From the NCBI GenBank assembly GCA_945828095.1, contig CALZOZ010000011.1, positions 1 through 38,960 of the forward strand: a stretch of 38,960 nt of DNA, read 5' to 3'. Positions 1-8,067 of the stretch are shown piece by piece. A program made the position numbers and the translations under genes. The notes below the pieces were generated by a model. The model made no database searches. It saw only the letters and a program-made list of their open reading frames with translations, and was not told where the DNA came from. Each line of letters starts with the position of its first letter. The first letter of the stretch is position 1. This DNA is from an uncultured Clostridia bacterium. GTDB taxonomy: Bacteria > Bacillota > Clostridia > Peptostreptococcales > Anaerovoracaceae.

Positions 1-45
1 GATTCCTCTACGTCTCGTGGGCTCGGAGATGTGTATAAGAGACAG
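1..45 (+). other. Illumina Nextera P7 adapter (artefact)
   Basis: This is not genomic DNA. Bases 12-45 match the 34-nt Nextera Read 2 adapter, ending in the 19-bp Tn5 mosaic end AGATGTGTATAAGAGACAG at 27-45. The eight bases before it (4-11, TCCTCTAC) are the adapter-strand form of i7 index N712, and 1-3 (GAT) are the end of the P7 oligonucleotide. The match is to a full oligonucleotide in the correct order, so chance is excluded. The contig end was not trimmed. Confidence 0.97.
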
Positions 46-213
46 ACCAAAGAGCCCCGACGAGCCCGAATAGTCAAAGAGCCCCGACGAGCCCCAAGCA
101 GCCGCCAGTGTGCGACGGTGTTGCTACGGGCAAGCAGGGCCCGCGCCTAACCATTCGACAAAACTAGTCCTTTTTCGCCAATATCTCCTAAAGACACTGC
201 GTCCCGCCGGGTT
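46..213. other. GC-rich leader of doubtful origin
   Basis: Directly after the adapter there are two copies of the 20-mer CAAAGAGCCCCGACGAGCCC at 48-67 and 75-94, 27 bp apart, followed by GC-rich sequence to about 160. Composition and lack of any coding signal differ from the rest of the window. No gene is seen. It could be a chimeric read or an assembly artefact. The change to host-like sequence probably lies somewhere between 155 and 200. Confidence 0.5.
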
Positions 214-219
214 TATAAT
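191..219 (+). promoter_or_regulatory. possible promoter of the spoIIA operon
   Basis: A perfect TATAAT lies at 214-219, and 17 bp upstream is AAGACA at 191-196, which keeps only the GACA part of a -35 box. No clear SigH (AGGAnnT / GAAT) or SigF/SigG pattern, as known for spoIIA in Bacillus, was found in the short upstream sequence. The region also borders the doubtful contig end, so the call is weak. Confidence 0.3.
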
Positions 220-244
220 CAATATGAGATAGGAGGTTTTGGAA

Positions 245-598
245 ATGGACATTATTTTCGGCATAAAGGGAAATATTCTGATTGCGGAGCTTTTGGGAGA
301 GGTGGACCACCACAGCGCGGCAAAGGCCAGAGCCGACATAGATGAAACCATGGATGGATACGGCTCCAAAGACCTGATTTTTGACTTTTCGCGGGTCACA
401 TTTATGGACAGCTCCGGCATCGGCATAATACTGGGAAGATACAGAAAGCTCAGTCAGTCAGGCGGAAGAGTGGCAATTGTTGGCTGCTCTGCAGCAGTGA
501 GAAACATTCTCAATATGGCGGGAGTTTTCTCAATAATAGATTATATGGACTCGGTGGGTGAGGCCATCGAATATCTGAGCAGAAAGGAAGTTTCATAA
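245..598 (+). CDS. spoIIAA: Anti-sigma F factor antagonist SpoIIAA
   Basis: A 117-residue STAS-domain protein. In the forespore, dephosphorylated SpoIIAA binds SpoIIAB and frees SigF. The family motif MDSSGIGIILGRY at residues 54-66 contains the serine that SpoIIAB phosphorylates (by alignment Ser57, the equivalent of Bacillus Ser58). ATG 245 is chosen because AGGAGG at 231-236 lies 8 bp before it; an in-frame TTG two codons upstream is less likely. Its TAA shares one base with the ATG of spoIIAB, which predicts translational coupling. Gene order spoIIAA-spoIIAB-sigF is the classic one, so the identification is secure. Confidence 0.95.
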   Translation: MDIIFGIKGNILIAELLGEVDHHSAAKARADIDETMDGYGSKDLIFDFSRVTFMDSSGIGIILGRYRKLSQSGGRVAIVGCSAAVRNILNMAGVFSIIDYMDSVGEAIEYLSRKEVS

Positions 599-1035
599 TG
601 GAAAAGTTATTAAAGGTACAGATGGCTGCCACATTGGAGAATCAGGGTCTGGCTCGGTCAGTGGCTGCAGCCTATGCATCAGAGATGGATCCCACTGTGG
701 AAGAGCTGACGGAAATAAAGACTGCGGTATCCGAGGCATTCAGCAACGCGGCTATTCATGGTTACCCCGACGGCAGCTACGGCAATGTAACCATGGAATT
801 GGGAACTATCAAGCCGGATACCATTGTTATCAAGATAAGCGACAAAGGTGTAGGTATCGAAAATATCGCTCAGGCCATGGAGCCGCTTTTTACCACCGAC
901 ACAGGGGAGGAAAGGTCAGGCATGGGGTTCACGGTCATGGAGAGCTTTATGGATAAGATAAAGGTGGATTCCAAACCCGGCGAGGGAACCACAGTAACCC
1001 TGATAAAAAAGCTGGATACATATTATGGATTCTAG
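598..1035 (+). CDS. spoIIAB: Anti-sigma F factor SpoIIAB
   Basis: A 145-residue serine kinase and anti-sigma factor of the GHKL ATPase fold. It holds SigF inactive and phosphorylates SpoIIAA. The N box is visible as EAFSNAAIHGYP near residues 43-54. The G1 box DKGVGI is near residue 82, followed by the ATP lid and the G2-like segment GEERSGMGF. Length matches Bacillus SpoIIAB (146). The start overlaps the spoIIAA stop by one base, and the last 11 bases overlap the start of sigF, so the three genes are coupled and kept in fixed stoichiometry. Confidence 0.95.
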   Translation: MEKLLKVQMAATLENQGLARSVAAAYASEMDPTVEELTEIKTAVSEAFSNAAIHGYPDGSYGNVTMELGTIKPDTIVIKISDKGVGIENIAQAMEPLFTTDTGEERSGMGFTVMESFMDKIKVDSKPGEGTTVTLIKKLDTYYGF

Positions 1036-1720
1036 CAAAGCCTGCACTTGCAGATTGCCTGGCCAGGACGAAAGCAGCTTTGACGCCGAAAAAGAGGAAA
1101 AACTCATCCGCGAGCACACCGGTCTTGTCAAATCGGTAGCCTTGCGGCTTTCTTATGCCTGCGATGAGGAGCTGGACGACATCATTCAGATCGGGTACAT
1201 CGGTCTTATTAAGGCTGCCAGGCGTTTTGAACCGGAGAGAGGGCTGAAATTTTCCACTTATGCGGTGCCCATGATAGCCGGGGAAATCAGGTCTCAGCTT
1301 AGAGACCGGGGCACGGTTAAGGTGAGCAGAGGTTTGAAGAGCGATGCGGCAGCGGTTCGCTGTGCAGAAAGTGATTTTATATCCAGGAAAGGTATTTCGC
1401 CAAAACTGTCGGAGCTGTCGGAGATGACCGGGCTTTCCCGGGAAAGAGTCAGCGAGGCACTGATGGCGGCGGATGCAATGAAAAATTTTGAAGACTACGA
1501 GAAGGCGGATTTGTGGACGGATAACGAGGACATAAACATAACGCGCATAGACTTAAAAAAATCTGTGTCGGAACTTGAGCCCAGACAGCGACAGGTGATA
1601 CTTTTAAGGTATTACCGCGATCTGACACAGCAGCAGGTGGCCGATATAATGGGACTTTCTCAGGTGCAGATTCACCGGATTGAGAAGAACACGTTGAAGG
1701 AACTGGCAGAAAAAGTATAA
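1025..1720 (+). CDS. sigF: RNA polymerase sigma-F factor
   Basis: A 231-residue sigma-70 family factor for the first forespore-specific regulon. Region 2 (core and -10 binding) is visible around DDIIQIGYIGLIKAARRFEP and FSTYAVPMIAGEIRSQLRDRG. Region 3 follows. Region 4, with the -35 helix-turn-helix, is LTQQQVADIMGLSQVQIHRIE near the C-terminus. It is somewhat shorter than Bacillus SigF (255), mainly at the N-terminus. ATG 1025 lies inside the end of spoIIAB. SigG has the same architecture, but placement directly after spoIIAA-spoIIAB settles it as SigF. Confidence 0.94.
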   Translation: MDSSKACTCRLPGQDESSFDAEKEEKLIREHTGLVKSVALRLSYACDEELDDIIQIGYIGLIKAARRFEPERGLKFSTYAVPMIAGEIRSQLRDRGTVKVSRGLKSDAAAVRCAESDFISRKGISPKLSELSEMTGLSRERVSEALMAADAMKNFEDYEKADLWTDNEDINITRIDLKKSVSELEPRQRQVILLRYYRDLTQQQVADIMGLSQVQIHRIEKNTLKELAEKV

Positions 1721-1751
1721 AAATGGCAGAGCAATAAAACTTTGTGAAATC

Positions 1752-1792
1752 TTTTGCAGAAAAAACGACATTTTCCGTCATATACTGCAAAA
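1752..1792 (+). terminator. hairpin after sigF
   Basis: TTTTGCAG (1752-1759) and CTGCAAAA (1785-1792) form an 8-bp stem around a 25-nt loop that has a small inner GAC/GTC pairing. There is no run of T after it, so termination would be weak. Confidence 0.3.
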
Positions 1793-1805
1793 ATACCTTG
1801 CAAGT

Positions 1806-1834
1806 TTGATAAAAAAGTGTTTTAATATTAGTGT
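1806..1834 (+). promoter_or_regulatory. possible promoter of bcd-etfBA
   Basis: TTGATA at 1806-1811 is followed after 17 bp by TAGTGT at 1829-1834. The -35 is good and the -10 poor. It would give a leader of about 100 nt. No better candidate was found in the 223-bp gap. Confidence 0.3.
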
Positions 1835-1837
1835 ATG

Positions 1838-1855
1838 TTGTTATGTCTTTAACGT
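1838..1855 (+). promoter_or_regulatory. Rex-like operator before bcd
   Basis: TTGTTATGTCTTTAACGT at 1838-1855 fits 11 of the 14 defined bases of the Rex consensus TTGTTAAnnnnTTAACAA. It sits just after the candidate -10 box, where a repressor would block initiation. Rex senses NADH/NAD+ and is known to control butyryl-CoA dehydrogenase genes in Clostridia. The site and function are inferred. Confidence 0.35.
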
Positions 1856-1943
1856 GTGATTAAACGTGGAATAACAAGTTAAAAACACGGACACAGTCCT
1901 CAGTCAAGGGACGCCGTTATTAATAATTTAAGGAGGCATTTAA

Positions 1944-3086
1944 ATGAACTTTCAACTAACGAAGGAACAAGAATTCGTAAGAAAAATGGTAAGAGACTTT
2001 GCCACGAACGAAGTTGAACCGTTAGCTGCAGATATCGACAAGGAACACAGATTCCCTGTTGAAACTGTAGAAAAGATGGCTAAGTATGGTTTACTTGGCA
2101 TCCCATTCCCTACTGAATACGGTGGAGCAGGCGGAGACCACATCTCCTATGCAATCACTGTAGAAGAGTTATCCAGAGTTTGCGCATCAACAGGCGTAAT
2201 CTGCTCAGCTCATACTTCATTATGCTGCTGGCCTATTTTCAACTGGGGTAACGAAGAACAGAAGCAGAAATACTTACCTGACCTGTTATCAGGCAAGAAG
2301 CTCGGTGCTTTCGGTCTTACTGAACCAAACGCAGGTACAGACGCATCCGGACAGCAGACAAGAGCTGAATTAGTAGGCGATAAGTGGATTTTAAACGGAG
2401 CTAAGGTATTCATTACAAACGGCGGATATGCTGATGTATTTGTTGTAATGGCTATGACTGATAAGAAGAAGGGCAACCACGGAATCTCCGCATTCATCGT
2501 AGAGAAGGGTGACCCTGGATTCTCAATCGGTAAGACCGAGGACAAGATGGGTATCTGCGCATCCTCAACTACAGAACTTATTTTCCAGAACTGCGAAATC
2601 CCTGCTGACAGACTGTTAGGACAGGTTGGCGACGGCTTCAAGGTTGCTATGTCAACTCTTGACGGCGGACGTATCGGTATCGCTTCTCAGGCTTTAGGTA
2701 TCGCTCAGGGAGCTTTCGACGTAACAGTTGACTACATGAACGCAAGAAAACAGTTCGGCAAGAAGTTATCACAGTTCCAGGCTCTTCAGTTCGAAATGGC
2801 TGACTTAAAGACCAGAATCGAAGCTGCAAGACTCCTCGTTTACAGAGCTGCTGACATGAAAGACAAGCACATGGCTTACGGCGAAGCTGCTGCTATGGCT
2901 AAGTTATATGCTGCTGAAACTGCAATGGCTGTAACTACTAAGTGCGTACAGTACCACGGCGGATACGGATACACTAAGGATTATCCGGTTGAAAGAATGA
3001 TGAGAGATGCTAAGATTACTGAAATCTACGAAGGTACTTCCGAAGTACAGAGAATGGTAATCGCTGGCAAGACTTTCAAGAAATAA
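1944..3086 (+). CDS. bcd: Short-chain acyl-CoA dehydrogenase (probably butyryl-CoA)
   Basis: A 380-residue FAD enzyme of the acyl-CoA dehydrogenase family, normal length. It reduces crotonyl-CoA or oxidises butyryl-CoA together with EtfAB. The first signature LTEPNAGTDASG is near residue 125. The catalytic base is Glu363 in YEGTSE, the position of Glu367 in Megasphaera Bcd and Glu376 in mature human MCAD. AGGAGG at 1932-1937 fixes ATG 1944. It is followed by etfB and etfA in the order used by butyrate producers, though crt, hbd and thl are absent, so another short acyl-CoA is possible. Codon use is strongly biased (GAA, AAG, GCT, TTA/CTT), suggesting very high expression. Confidence 0.85.
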   Translation: MNFQLTKEQEFVRKMVRDFATNEVEPLAADIDKEHRFPVETVEKMAKYGLLGIPFPTEYGGAGGDHISYAITVEELSRVCASTGVICSAHTSLCCWPIFNWGNEEQKQKYLPDLLSGKKLGAFGLTEPNAGTDASGQQTRAELVGDKWILNGAKVFITNGGYADVFVVMAMTDKKKGNHGISAFIVEKGDPGFSIGKTEDKMGICASSTTELIFQNCEIPADRLLGQVGDGFKVAMSTLDGGRIGIASQALGIAQGAFDVTVDYMNARKQFGKKLSQFQALQFEMADLKTRIEAARLLVYRAADMKDKHMAYGEAAAMAKLYAAETAMAVTTKCVQYHGGYGYTKDYPVERMMRDAKITEIYEGTSEVQRMVIAGKTFKK

Positions 3087-3104
3087 GGTAGGAGGAGAAT
3101 AGAT

Positions 3105-3911
3105 ATGGCATTTAAGATTATCGTTTGCGCAAAGCAGGTTCCTGATACAAACGTTATTAAGATTAACCCTGCAACAGGAACATTAATCAGAGACGGTGTT
3201 CCATCAATCCTTAACCACGATGATAACAACGCTCTTGAAGAAGCATTAAAAATTAAAGACAAATATAAGGATGTAACTGTAACAGTTATCTCCATGGGAC
3301 CTCCTCAGGCTACAGACCTTCTTTTCGAATGTATCGCAAAGGGTGCTGACGAAGGTATCCTCGTATCCGACAGAGCAGTTGGCGGTTCCGATACATGGGC
3401 TACTTCCAACACTCTGGAAGCTGCAATCAGAAAATGGGAAAAGGAAAACGGCCCTGCTGACTTAATCTTTGCAGGACGTCAGGCTATCGACGGAGATACT
3501 GCTCAGGTTGGACCGCAGATTGCAGAAAAGTTAGATTTACCTCAGGTTACATATGTAGAAGAATTTGAAATCGATGATAACCTTAAGGATATCACTGTAA
3601 AGAGACAGTTAGAAGACGGATATGAATTAATCCACATCCAGACTCCTTGCATGTTAACTGCTATCAAGGAATTAAACGAACCTAGATACATGAACATGAA
3701 GGGAATCTTCGGCGCTAAGGACATCAAGGTTTGGAACGCTAAGGATATCGAAGTTGACCTTACTAAGGTTGGTCTTCTTGCTTCACCTACAAACGTATTC
3801 AGATCATTCACACCGGCTCCAAAGGCTCCTGGCAAGAAGGTTGCAGGCGACACTGAAAACGAGCAGGCTAAGAATCTCTTAATTCAGCTTAAGGGTAAGC
3901 ACATCATCTAA
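3105..3911 (+). CDS. etfB: Electron transfer flavoprotein beta subunit
   Basis: A 268-residue EtfB. The start [15 protein letters not shown] is the family N-terminus, and [32 protein letters not shown] is the characteristic segment near residues 119-150. It pairs with EtfA to carry electrons to or from Bcd. In anaerobes it binds the FAD proposed to bifurcate electrons from NADH to crotonyl-CoA and ferredoxin. Length fits the bifurcating type (about 260-270). GGAGGAG lies just before the start. The gene shares the biased codon use of bcd and etfA and is separated from them by 18 and 14 bp, so it is one operon. Confidence 0.92.
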   Translation: MAFKIIVCAKQVPDTNVIKINPATGTLIRDGVPSILNHDDNNALEEALKIKDKYKDVTVTVISMGPPQATDLLFECIAKGADEGILVSDRAVGGSDTWATSNTLEAAIRKWEKENGPADLIFAGRQAIDGDTAQVGPQIAEKLDLPQVTYVEEFEIDDNLKDITVKRQLEDGYELIHIQTPCMLTAIKELNEPRYMNMKGIFGAKDIKVWNAKDIEVDLTKVGLLASPTNVFRSFTPAPKAPGKKVAGDTENEQAKNLLIQLKGKHII

Positions 3912-3925
3912 TAGGAGGAAATACA

Positions 3926-5227
3926 ATGGCTATTGAAATTTTAAAAGATAAATGTATAGGCTGCGGACAGTGCTTCAAGGCTTGCCCGTATGACGCTTTT
4001 GAATTCGAAGCTTACGACGGCAATAAGCTGGGTAAGGTTGCAAAAGTTAACGCAAAGTGCTCCTTCTGTAACCAGTGCTTAACTGCTTGTAAGTTCGGTG
4101 CAATTCAGGAAAAGAAGCAGGAAGCTGCTGTTGACCTTTCTGAATACAAGCACATCTGGGTATTTGCTGAACAGAGACAGGGCAAGATCCAGAACGTTGC
4201 TCTTGAATTAATCGGAGAAGGTAAGAGATTAGCTAAGGACATCAGCGAAGATACTCAGATCTGCGCAGTTCTTATCGGTAACAACATCGATCACCTTGCA
4301 CAGGAATGCTTCGAGTACGGTGCTGAAAAGGTTTACATGGTTCAGGATCCGCTGCTTGAAAACTTCACAACTGATGGATACACTAAGGTTATGAAGCAGT
4401 TAATCGATGAATACAAGCCTGAAATCGTTCTTTACGGTGCTACTCACATCGGTCGTGACTTCGCTCCTCGTATTGCTGCAAGATGCAACACAGGTCTTAC
4501 TGCTGACTGTACTCACCTTGACGTTAAGGTTTCCAAGTACATCGAATTTGCTAAGGCTAACACTACATTAGATACTTCCACATTAGACCCTAACGACCCT
4601 TCAACAGGCATCAAACAGACTCGTCCTGCATTCGGTGGTAACTTAATGGCTACTATCATCTGCCCTAAGACAAGACCTCAGATGTCAACAGTTCGTCCTG
4701 GCGTAATGCAGAAACAGGAAAGAGTTCCTGGAGCAACAGGTGAAATCGTAAACGTTAAGCCTGAAATCTCCAAGGAAGACATCAGAATCGAAATCAAGGA
4801 CATCGTTAAGTCAATGAAGGAAATGGTATCCTTAACTGACGCTAAGATCATCTGCTCCGGCGGACGTGGTCTTGGAGATGCTTCCGGATTCGAATTAATC
4901 CAGAAGTTCGCTGACAAGGTTGGCGGAGTTGTTGGTTCATCCCGTGCTGCAGTAGATGCTGGCTGGATTGATCACTCACATCAGGTAGGTCAGACAGGTA
5001 CAACAGTTAAGCCTGAAATCTACTTCGCATGCGGTATTTCCGGAGCTATTCAGCACTTAGCTGGTATGCAGACTTCAAACTGCATCGTAGCTATCAACAA
5101 GGACCCTGATGCTCCTATCATGGAAGTTGCTGACTACGCTATCGTAGGCGACCTTTACAAGGTAATCCCTGAAATCATCGCTGAATGGGATAACGCAGAA
5201 GCTCTTTACGACGCAACAACAAAATAA
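3926..5227 (+). CDS. etfA: EtfA with N-terminal 2[4Fe-4S] ferredoxin domain
   Basis: A 433-residue EtfA, about 100 longer than the usual form because of an N-terminal bacterial ferredoxin domain. The two clusters are ligated by Cys10, 13, 16, 20 and Cys45, 48, 51, 55 (CxxCxxCxxxC twice). The middle is the EtfA N-domain. The C-terminal FAD domain shows SRAAVDAGW and the segment [19 protein letters not shown] around residues 335-375. The extra clusters suggest direct hand-over of low-potential electrons between the flavin and soluble ferredoxin, a known variant in some Clostridia. GGAGG precedes ATG 3926. A terminator follows at 5378. Confidence 0.92.
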   Translation: MAIEILKDKCIGCGQCFKACPYDAFEFEAYDGNKLGKVAKVNAKCSFCNQCLTACKFGAIQEKKQEAAVDLSEYKHIWVFAEQRQGKIQNVALELIGEGKRLAKDISEDTQICAVLIGNNIDHLAQECFEYGAEKVYMVQDPLLENFTTDGYTKVMKQLIDEYKPEIVLYGATHIGRDFAPRIAARCNTGLTADCTHLDVKVSKYIEFAKANTTLDTSTLDPNDPSTGIKQTRPAFGGNLMATIICPKTRPQMSTVRPGVMQKQERVPGATGEIVNVKPEISKEDIRIEIKDIVKSMKEMVSLTDAKIICSGGRGLGDASGFELIQKFADKVGGVVGSSRAAVDAGWIDHSHQVGQTGTTVKPEIYFACGISGAIQHLAGMQTSNCIVAINKDPDAPIMEVADYAIVGDLYKVIPEIIAEWDNAEALYDATTK

Positions 5228-5377
5228 AGTGAGCCTCGAAAACTTTGTTTTCGCAAGGCGAACTTTCGCAAAGCTTCCCCAAGAAGACGAGCGTAGCAAA
5301 GTCTGATTGGAAAGGAAGCGATTGCGGAGATTGCGTTGCCGCAAGGAAGAAACAATATAGTTTTTCGTAAAACGATG
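5228..5377 (+). other. 3-prime untranslated stretch with hairpins after etfA
   Basis: No ORF with a ribosome site is seen. Small hairpins are visible: CGAAAAC/GTTTTCG at 5237-5253, a GCGAACTTTCGC palindrome at 5258-5269, and TTGCGG/CCGCAA at 5322-5344. The stretch ends at the terminator at 5378. It could stabilise the mRNA or be a 3-prime derived small RNA. Confidence 0.35.
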
Positions 5378-5403
5378 GGACGGTCTTTATGACCGTCCTT
5401 TTT
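5378..5403 (+). terminator. Terminator of bcd-etfBA
   Basis: GGACGGTC (5378-5385), loop TTTAT, GACCGTCC (5391-5398), then TTTTT. A textbook intrinsic terminator. Confidence 0.9.
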
Positions 5404-5409
5404 GTGTAG

Positions 5410-5449
5410 AATCCTCTCGTGTGAATATATTCACATGAGAGGATTTTTT
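5410..5449 (+). terminator. Second hairpin terminator
   Basis: A 16-bp arm at 5410-5425 pairs with 5430-5445 with one G-U pair, loop TATA, followed by a run of T at 5443-5449. It backs up the first terminator. The rest of the gap up to 5530 is AT-rich with nothing else seen. Confidence 0.85.
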
Positions 5450-5545
5450 ATATTCCTTGTTTTTATTCCATAAAAAGGATTTTGTTTAAACAAAACAAAT
5501 AAACGAATAAAAAATTAAATTTTTTCATAAAATTCATAAAAAGTA

Positions 5546-5563
5546 CTTGCATATTTATTCATA
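5546..5563 (+). promoter_or_regulatory. ArgR/AhrC-like operator over the -35 box
   Basis: The 18 bases CTTGCATATTTATTCATA fit the Gram-positive ARG-box consensus TnTGAATwwwwATTCAnw at 16 of 18 positions and cover the -35 box and part of the spacer. An ATTCATAA half site lies 15-20 bp upstream. Placement suggests repression of the transporter when arginine is plentiful. Inferred from pattern only. Confidence 0.45.
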
Positions 5564-5575
5564 CAGTTGTATAAT
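5547..5575 (+). promoter_or_regulatory. Sigma-A type promoter of the amino acid ABC operon
   Basis: TTGCAT at 5547-5552, 17-bp spacer, perfect TATAAT at 5570-5575. The start of the first gene is 49 bp beyond the -10. Confidence 0.8.
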
Positions 5576-5623
5576 CGTTTCTATCGTTGACGAAAAACAT
5601 TAAAAGAAAGGAAATATAAAAAA

Positions 5624-6487
5624 ATGAAAAGCAACTCTATGACAATAAAAAAAATTTTAGCACTAGTACTTATTATGATTATGACTTTATTTACTTTGAC
5701 TGCATGCGGAGGTAACGATGCAGAAAACCAGAGCGAAGAAACGACCAAACTGATTCTGGGAACATCTGCTGACTATGCACCGTTTGAATTTATGTATCCC
5801 GATGATAATGGCGACATGCAGTACGGAGGAATTGATATTTACACAGCTCAGTACATTGCTGATTATATGGGTGTTGAGCTTCAGATTGAAAACATGTCAT
5901 TTAATAACCTGCTTACATCCCTTGAAAAGGGACAGTTTGATATAGTACTGGCAGACATTGAGGCAACTGACGAGAGAAAGAAAGCCGCAGACTTCTCAGA
6001 TCCATATCTGACAGAGCTGGCACCGCAATTCCTGGTAAAGGCTGAAAACGCAGATAAGTTCAAGTCGTATTCCGATTTTGAGGGTAAGACAATCGGTGCT
6101 CAGACAGCCACTACCAAGTATAATATTATCAGCGATATTCCTGATGTTAATCCTGTAGCACTTCAGAATGTACTGGATCTGATTAAGGAAGTAAGCTACG
6201 GCAAGGTTGATGCTATACTGGTTGACGGCTCAGTAGCTCAGCAGTATCAGGCAACCAATGACGATTTAGCTGCACTCAGTTTCGAAGAATTAGGTCACTC
6301 GGCCGATGTATGTGTGGCAGTTGCCAAGGGTGACCCTAAAGGACTTCTTCCAAAGATCAATGAAGCCATCGCAAAGATGAACGAAGAAAACAAGATGGAA
6401 GAATTCAAGAAGCAGGCCAGCGATTTTGCAGATGTATGGCAGGAAGTATCTGCTCCGGAAGAAGACGGGGAGTCAGACGAAGAATAA
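5624..6487 (+). CDS. Polar amino acid ABC transporter, substrate-binding lipoprotein
   Basis: A 287-residue extracellular binding protein of the amino-acid-binding SBP family 3. A lipoprotein signal is at residues 1-28, ending in the lipobox LTAC with the cysteine at residue 28. The mature part begins LILGTSADYAPFEF and carries the family segment FDIVLADIEATDERKKAADFSDPYL. An acidic tail ends the protein. It starts the operon with permease and ATPase. The ArgR-like box in its promoter makes arginine or another basic amino acid the likeliest ligand, but the ligand cannot be read from sequence. AAAGGAAA lies upstream of ATG. Confidence 0.88.
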   Translation: MKSNSMTIKKILALVLIMIMTLFTLTACGGNDAENQSEETTKLILGTSADYAPFEFMYPDDNGDMQYGGIDIYTAQYIADYMGVELQIENMSFNNLLTSLEKGQFDIVLADIEATDERKKAADFSDPYLTELAPQFLVKAENADKFKSYSDFEGKTIGAQTATTKYNIISDIPDVNPVALQNVLDLIKEVSYGKVDAILVDGSVAQQYQATNDDLAALSFEELGHSADVCVAVAKGDPKGLLPKINEAIAKMNEENKMEEFKKQASDFADVWQEVSAPEEDGESDEE

Positions 6488-6516
6488 TATATCAAAGGAA
6501 AGAAAGGTAATAATCT

Positions 6517-7257
6517 ATGTTTTGGGATTGGTGGCAAAGTCTGTTTGTGGATATGTCATCTGCAAACTTTTTCAATTTCAGCTTCCTGCCAAGGTATGGA
6601 TATGCAGTAATTCAGGGTGTTGAATACACCCTGATTCTTTCTGTAATATCTGTGCTGATGGCAGTGCTGCCGGCACTTCTGCTGGCAACAATGAGACTGA
6701 GCAAAAATAAGGCAGTCAGATGTATATCAGGTGCATATATTGCAGCTTTTAGATCAACACCTATACTGGTACAGCTGATGATAATATATTATGGTGTGTT
6801 TTCAATAATAACCGTGCCGAAGTTCATGATTTTCGGCTTTATAGATTCTACAAGATTTATACCGGGAGTCACAGCATTGGCTCTTAACAGCTCCGCATAT
6901 GTGGCTGAGATATTCCGGGCAGGAATTTTGGCAGTGGACAGTGGTCAGATGGAGGCTGCACGTTCTTTGGGCCTCTCGCAGTTTCAGAGCATGAGGCTTG
7001 TAATATTGCCTCAGGCGGTTAAAAATGTTCTGCCTGCCCTGGCAAATGAAGTTATAACCATGGTAAAGGAAAGTTCGGTATGTATGGTGCTGGGAATGGC
7101 GGAGATAATGTTTACCGCTCAGACAATAGGCGGTAGCACAATGATTTCTATAGGGCCTTACATGCTTGCTGCGTTTATTTATTTTGTAATTACATATCCT
7201 ACATCAAAAGTTATAGAAAGGATAGAAAGGAGAATGCGTCGTGGGGACAAACACTGA
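6517..7257 (+). CDS. Polar amino acid ABC transporter, permease
   Basis: A 246-residue inner-membrane permease of the HisM/ArtQ type. Hydrophobic segments lie around residues 22-45, 58-80, 88-110 and 205-230. The EAA loop is [33 protein letters not shown] near residues 148-180, the contact site for the ATPase. AAAGAAAGG precedes ATG 6517. Only one permease gene is present, so a homodimer is expected. Its last 17 bases overlap the GTG start of the ATPase gene. Confidence 0.9.
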   Translation: MFWDWWQSLFVDMSSANFFNFSFLPRYGYAVIQGVEYTLILSVISVLMAVLPALLLATMRLSKNKAVRCISGAYIAAFRSTPILVQLMIIYYGVFSIITVPKFMIFGFIDSTRFIPGVTALALNSSAYVAEIFRAGILAVDSGQMEAARSLGLSQFQSMRLVILPQAVKNVLPALANEVITMVKESSVCMVLGMAEIMFTAQTIGGSTMISIGPYMLAAFIYFVITYPTSKVIERIERRMRRGDKH

Positions 7258-7990
7258 TTATATTATTTCCGTAGAAGATCTTGTAAAAGAATATAACGGC
7301 GGCAAAGTTGTTGCCCTGGACCACTGCTCCTTGAATGTAAAAAAAGGGCAGGTAATAGCTATTATAGGACCATCGGGATCCGGTAAATCCACAATGCTCA
7401 GGAGTCTTAATCTTCTGGAAGAGCCCACCTCAGGGAAAATATATTTTAACGTAATTGATCTGACATCCAAGGGAGTGGATATAAATAAGCATCGCCAAAA
7501 GATAGGAATGGTTTTCCAGCATTTTAATCTCTTCCCGCATAAGACGGTACTTGAGAATATTACAATGGCTCCTGTCACTTTAAAAAAACAGACTGAAGAG
7601 GAATCGAAGGAGACTGCATTGAATCTTCTGGAAAGAGTCGGGCTGATTGATAAAGCCTATGAATATCCAAACATGCTTTCGGGAGGCCAAAAGCAGAGGA
7701 TAGCTATAGTAAGGGCACTGGCAATGGAACCGGAGGTTATGCTCTTTGATGAGCCTACTTCGGCACTGGACCCGGAAATGGTAGGGGAAGTGCTGGATGT
7801 AATGAAGGAACTTGCGGCAGAGGGCATGACCATGATTGTGGTTACTCACGAAATGGGATTTGCCAGAGAAGTGGCAGACGAAATCATTTTTATGTCCGAC
7901 GGTCGAATAATAGAAAGAGGAAGTCCTGTTCAGATATTTGAGAACCCGGAAAATCAACGAACGAAAAATTTCATAGATAAGGTGCTGTAA
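7241..7990 (+). CDS. Polar amino acid ABC transporter, ATP-binding protein
   Basis: A 249-residue ABC ATPase of the GlnQ/ArtP class. Walker A is GPSGSGKST, the Q loop follows in [10 protein letters not shown], the ABC signature is LSGGQKQR, Walker B is [14 protein letters not shown], and the switch histidine is in [14 protein letters not shown]. The start is GTG 7241, since AAGGAG at 7227-7232 is 8 bp upstream. It overlaps the permease gene by 17 bp. It drives uptake by the two preceding gene products. The operon ends at the hairpin 7997-8065. Confidence 0.93.
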   Translation: MGTNTDYIISVEDLVKEYNGGKVVALDHCSLNVKKGQVIAIIGPSGSGKSTMLRSLNLLEEPTSGKIYFNVIDLTSKGVDINKHRQKIGMVFQHFNLFPHKTVLENITMAPVTLKKQTEEESKETALNLLERVGLIDKAYEYPNMLSGGQKQRIAIVRALAMEPEVMLFDEPTSALDPEMVGEVLDVMKELAAEGMTMIVVTHEMGFAREVADEIIFMSDGRIIERGSPVQIFENPENQRTKNFIDKVL

Positions 7991-7996
7991 TAACAC

Positions 7997-8065
7997 AAAT
8001 CCTTTCGACTTAGAATATGCTGAATACAAAAAGGTTTTTGCAAATCTCATTCGAAAGGATTTTTT
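7997..8065 (+). terminator. Terminator hairpin that also holds the feoAB ribosome site
   Basis: AAATCCTTTCGA (7997-8008) and TCGAAAGGATTT (8051-8062) are a perfect 12-bp inverted repeat around 42 nt, followed by T to 8065. The right arm contains AAGGA (8055-8059), the only ribosome site for feoAB. The structure can therefore end the ABC operon or, when formed in a feoAB transcript, hide its ribosome site. Confidence 0.6.
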
Positions 8066-8067
8066 AT

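Noticed and set aside
1..45. Transposon end sequence as a natural mobile element
   Set aside because: The mosaic end is within a complete synthetic Nextera adapter with index N712.
8017..8067. Upstream ATG start of feoAB
   Set aside because: No ribosome site; the codons lie in the hairpin loop and do not resemble FeoA, which starts at 8068.
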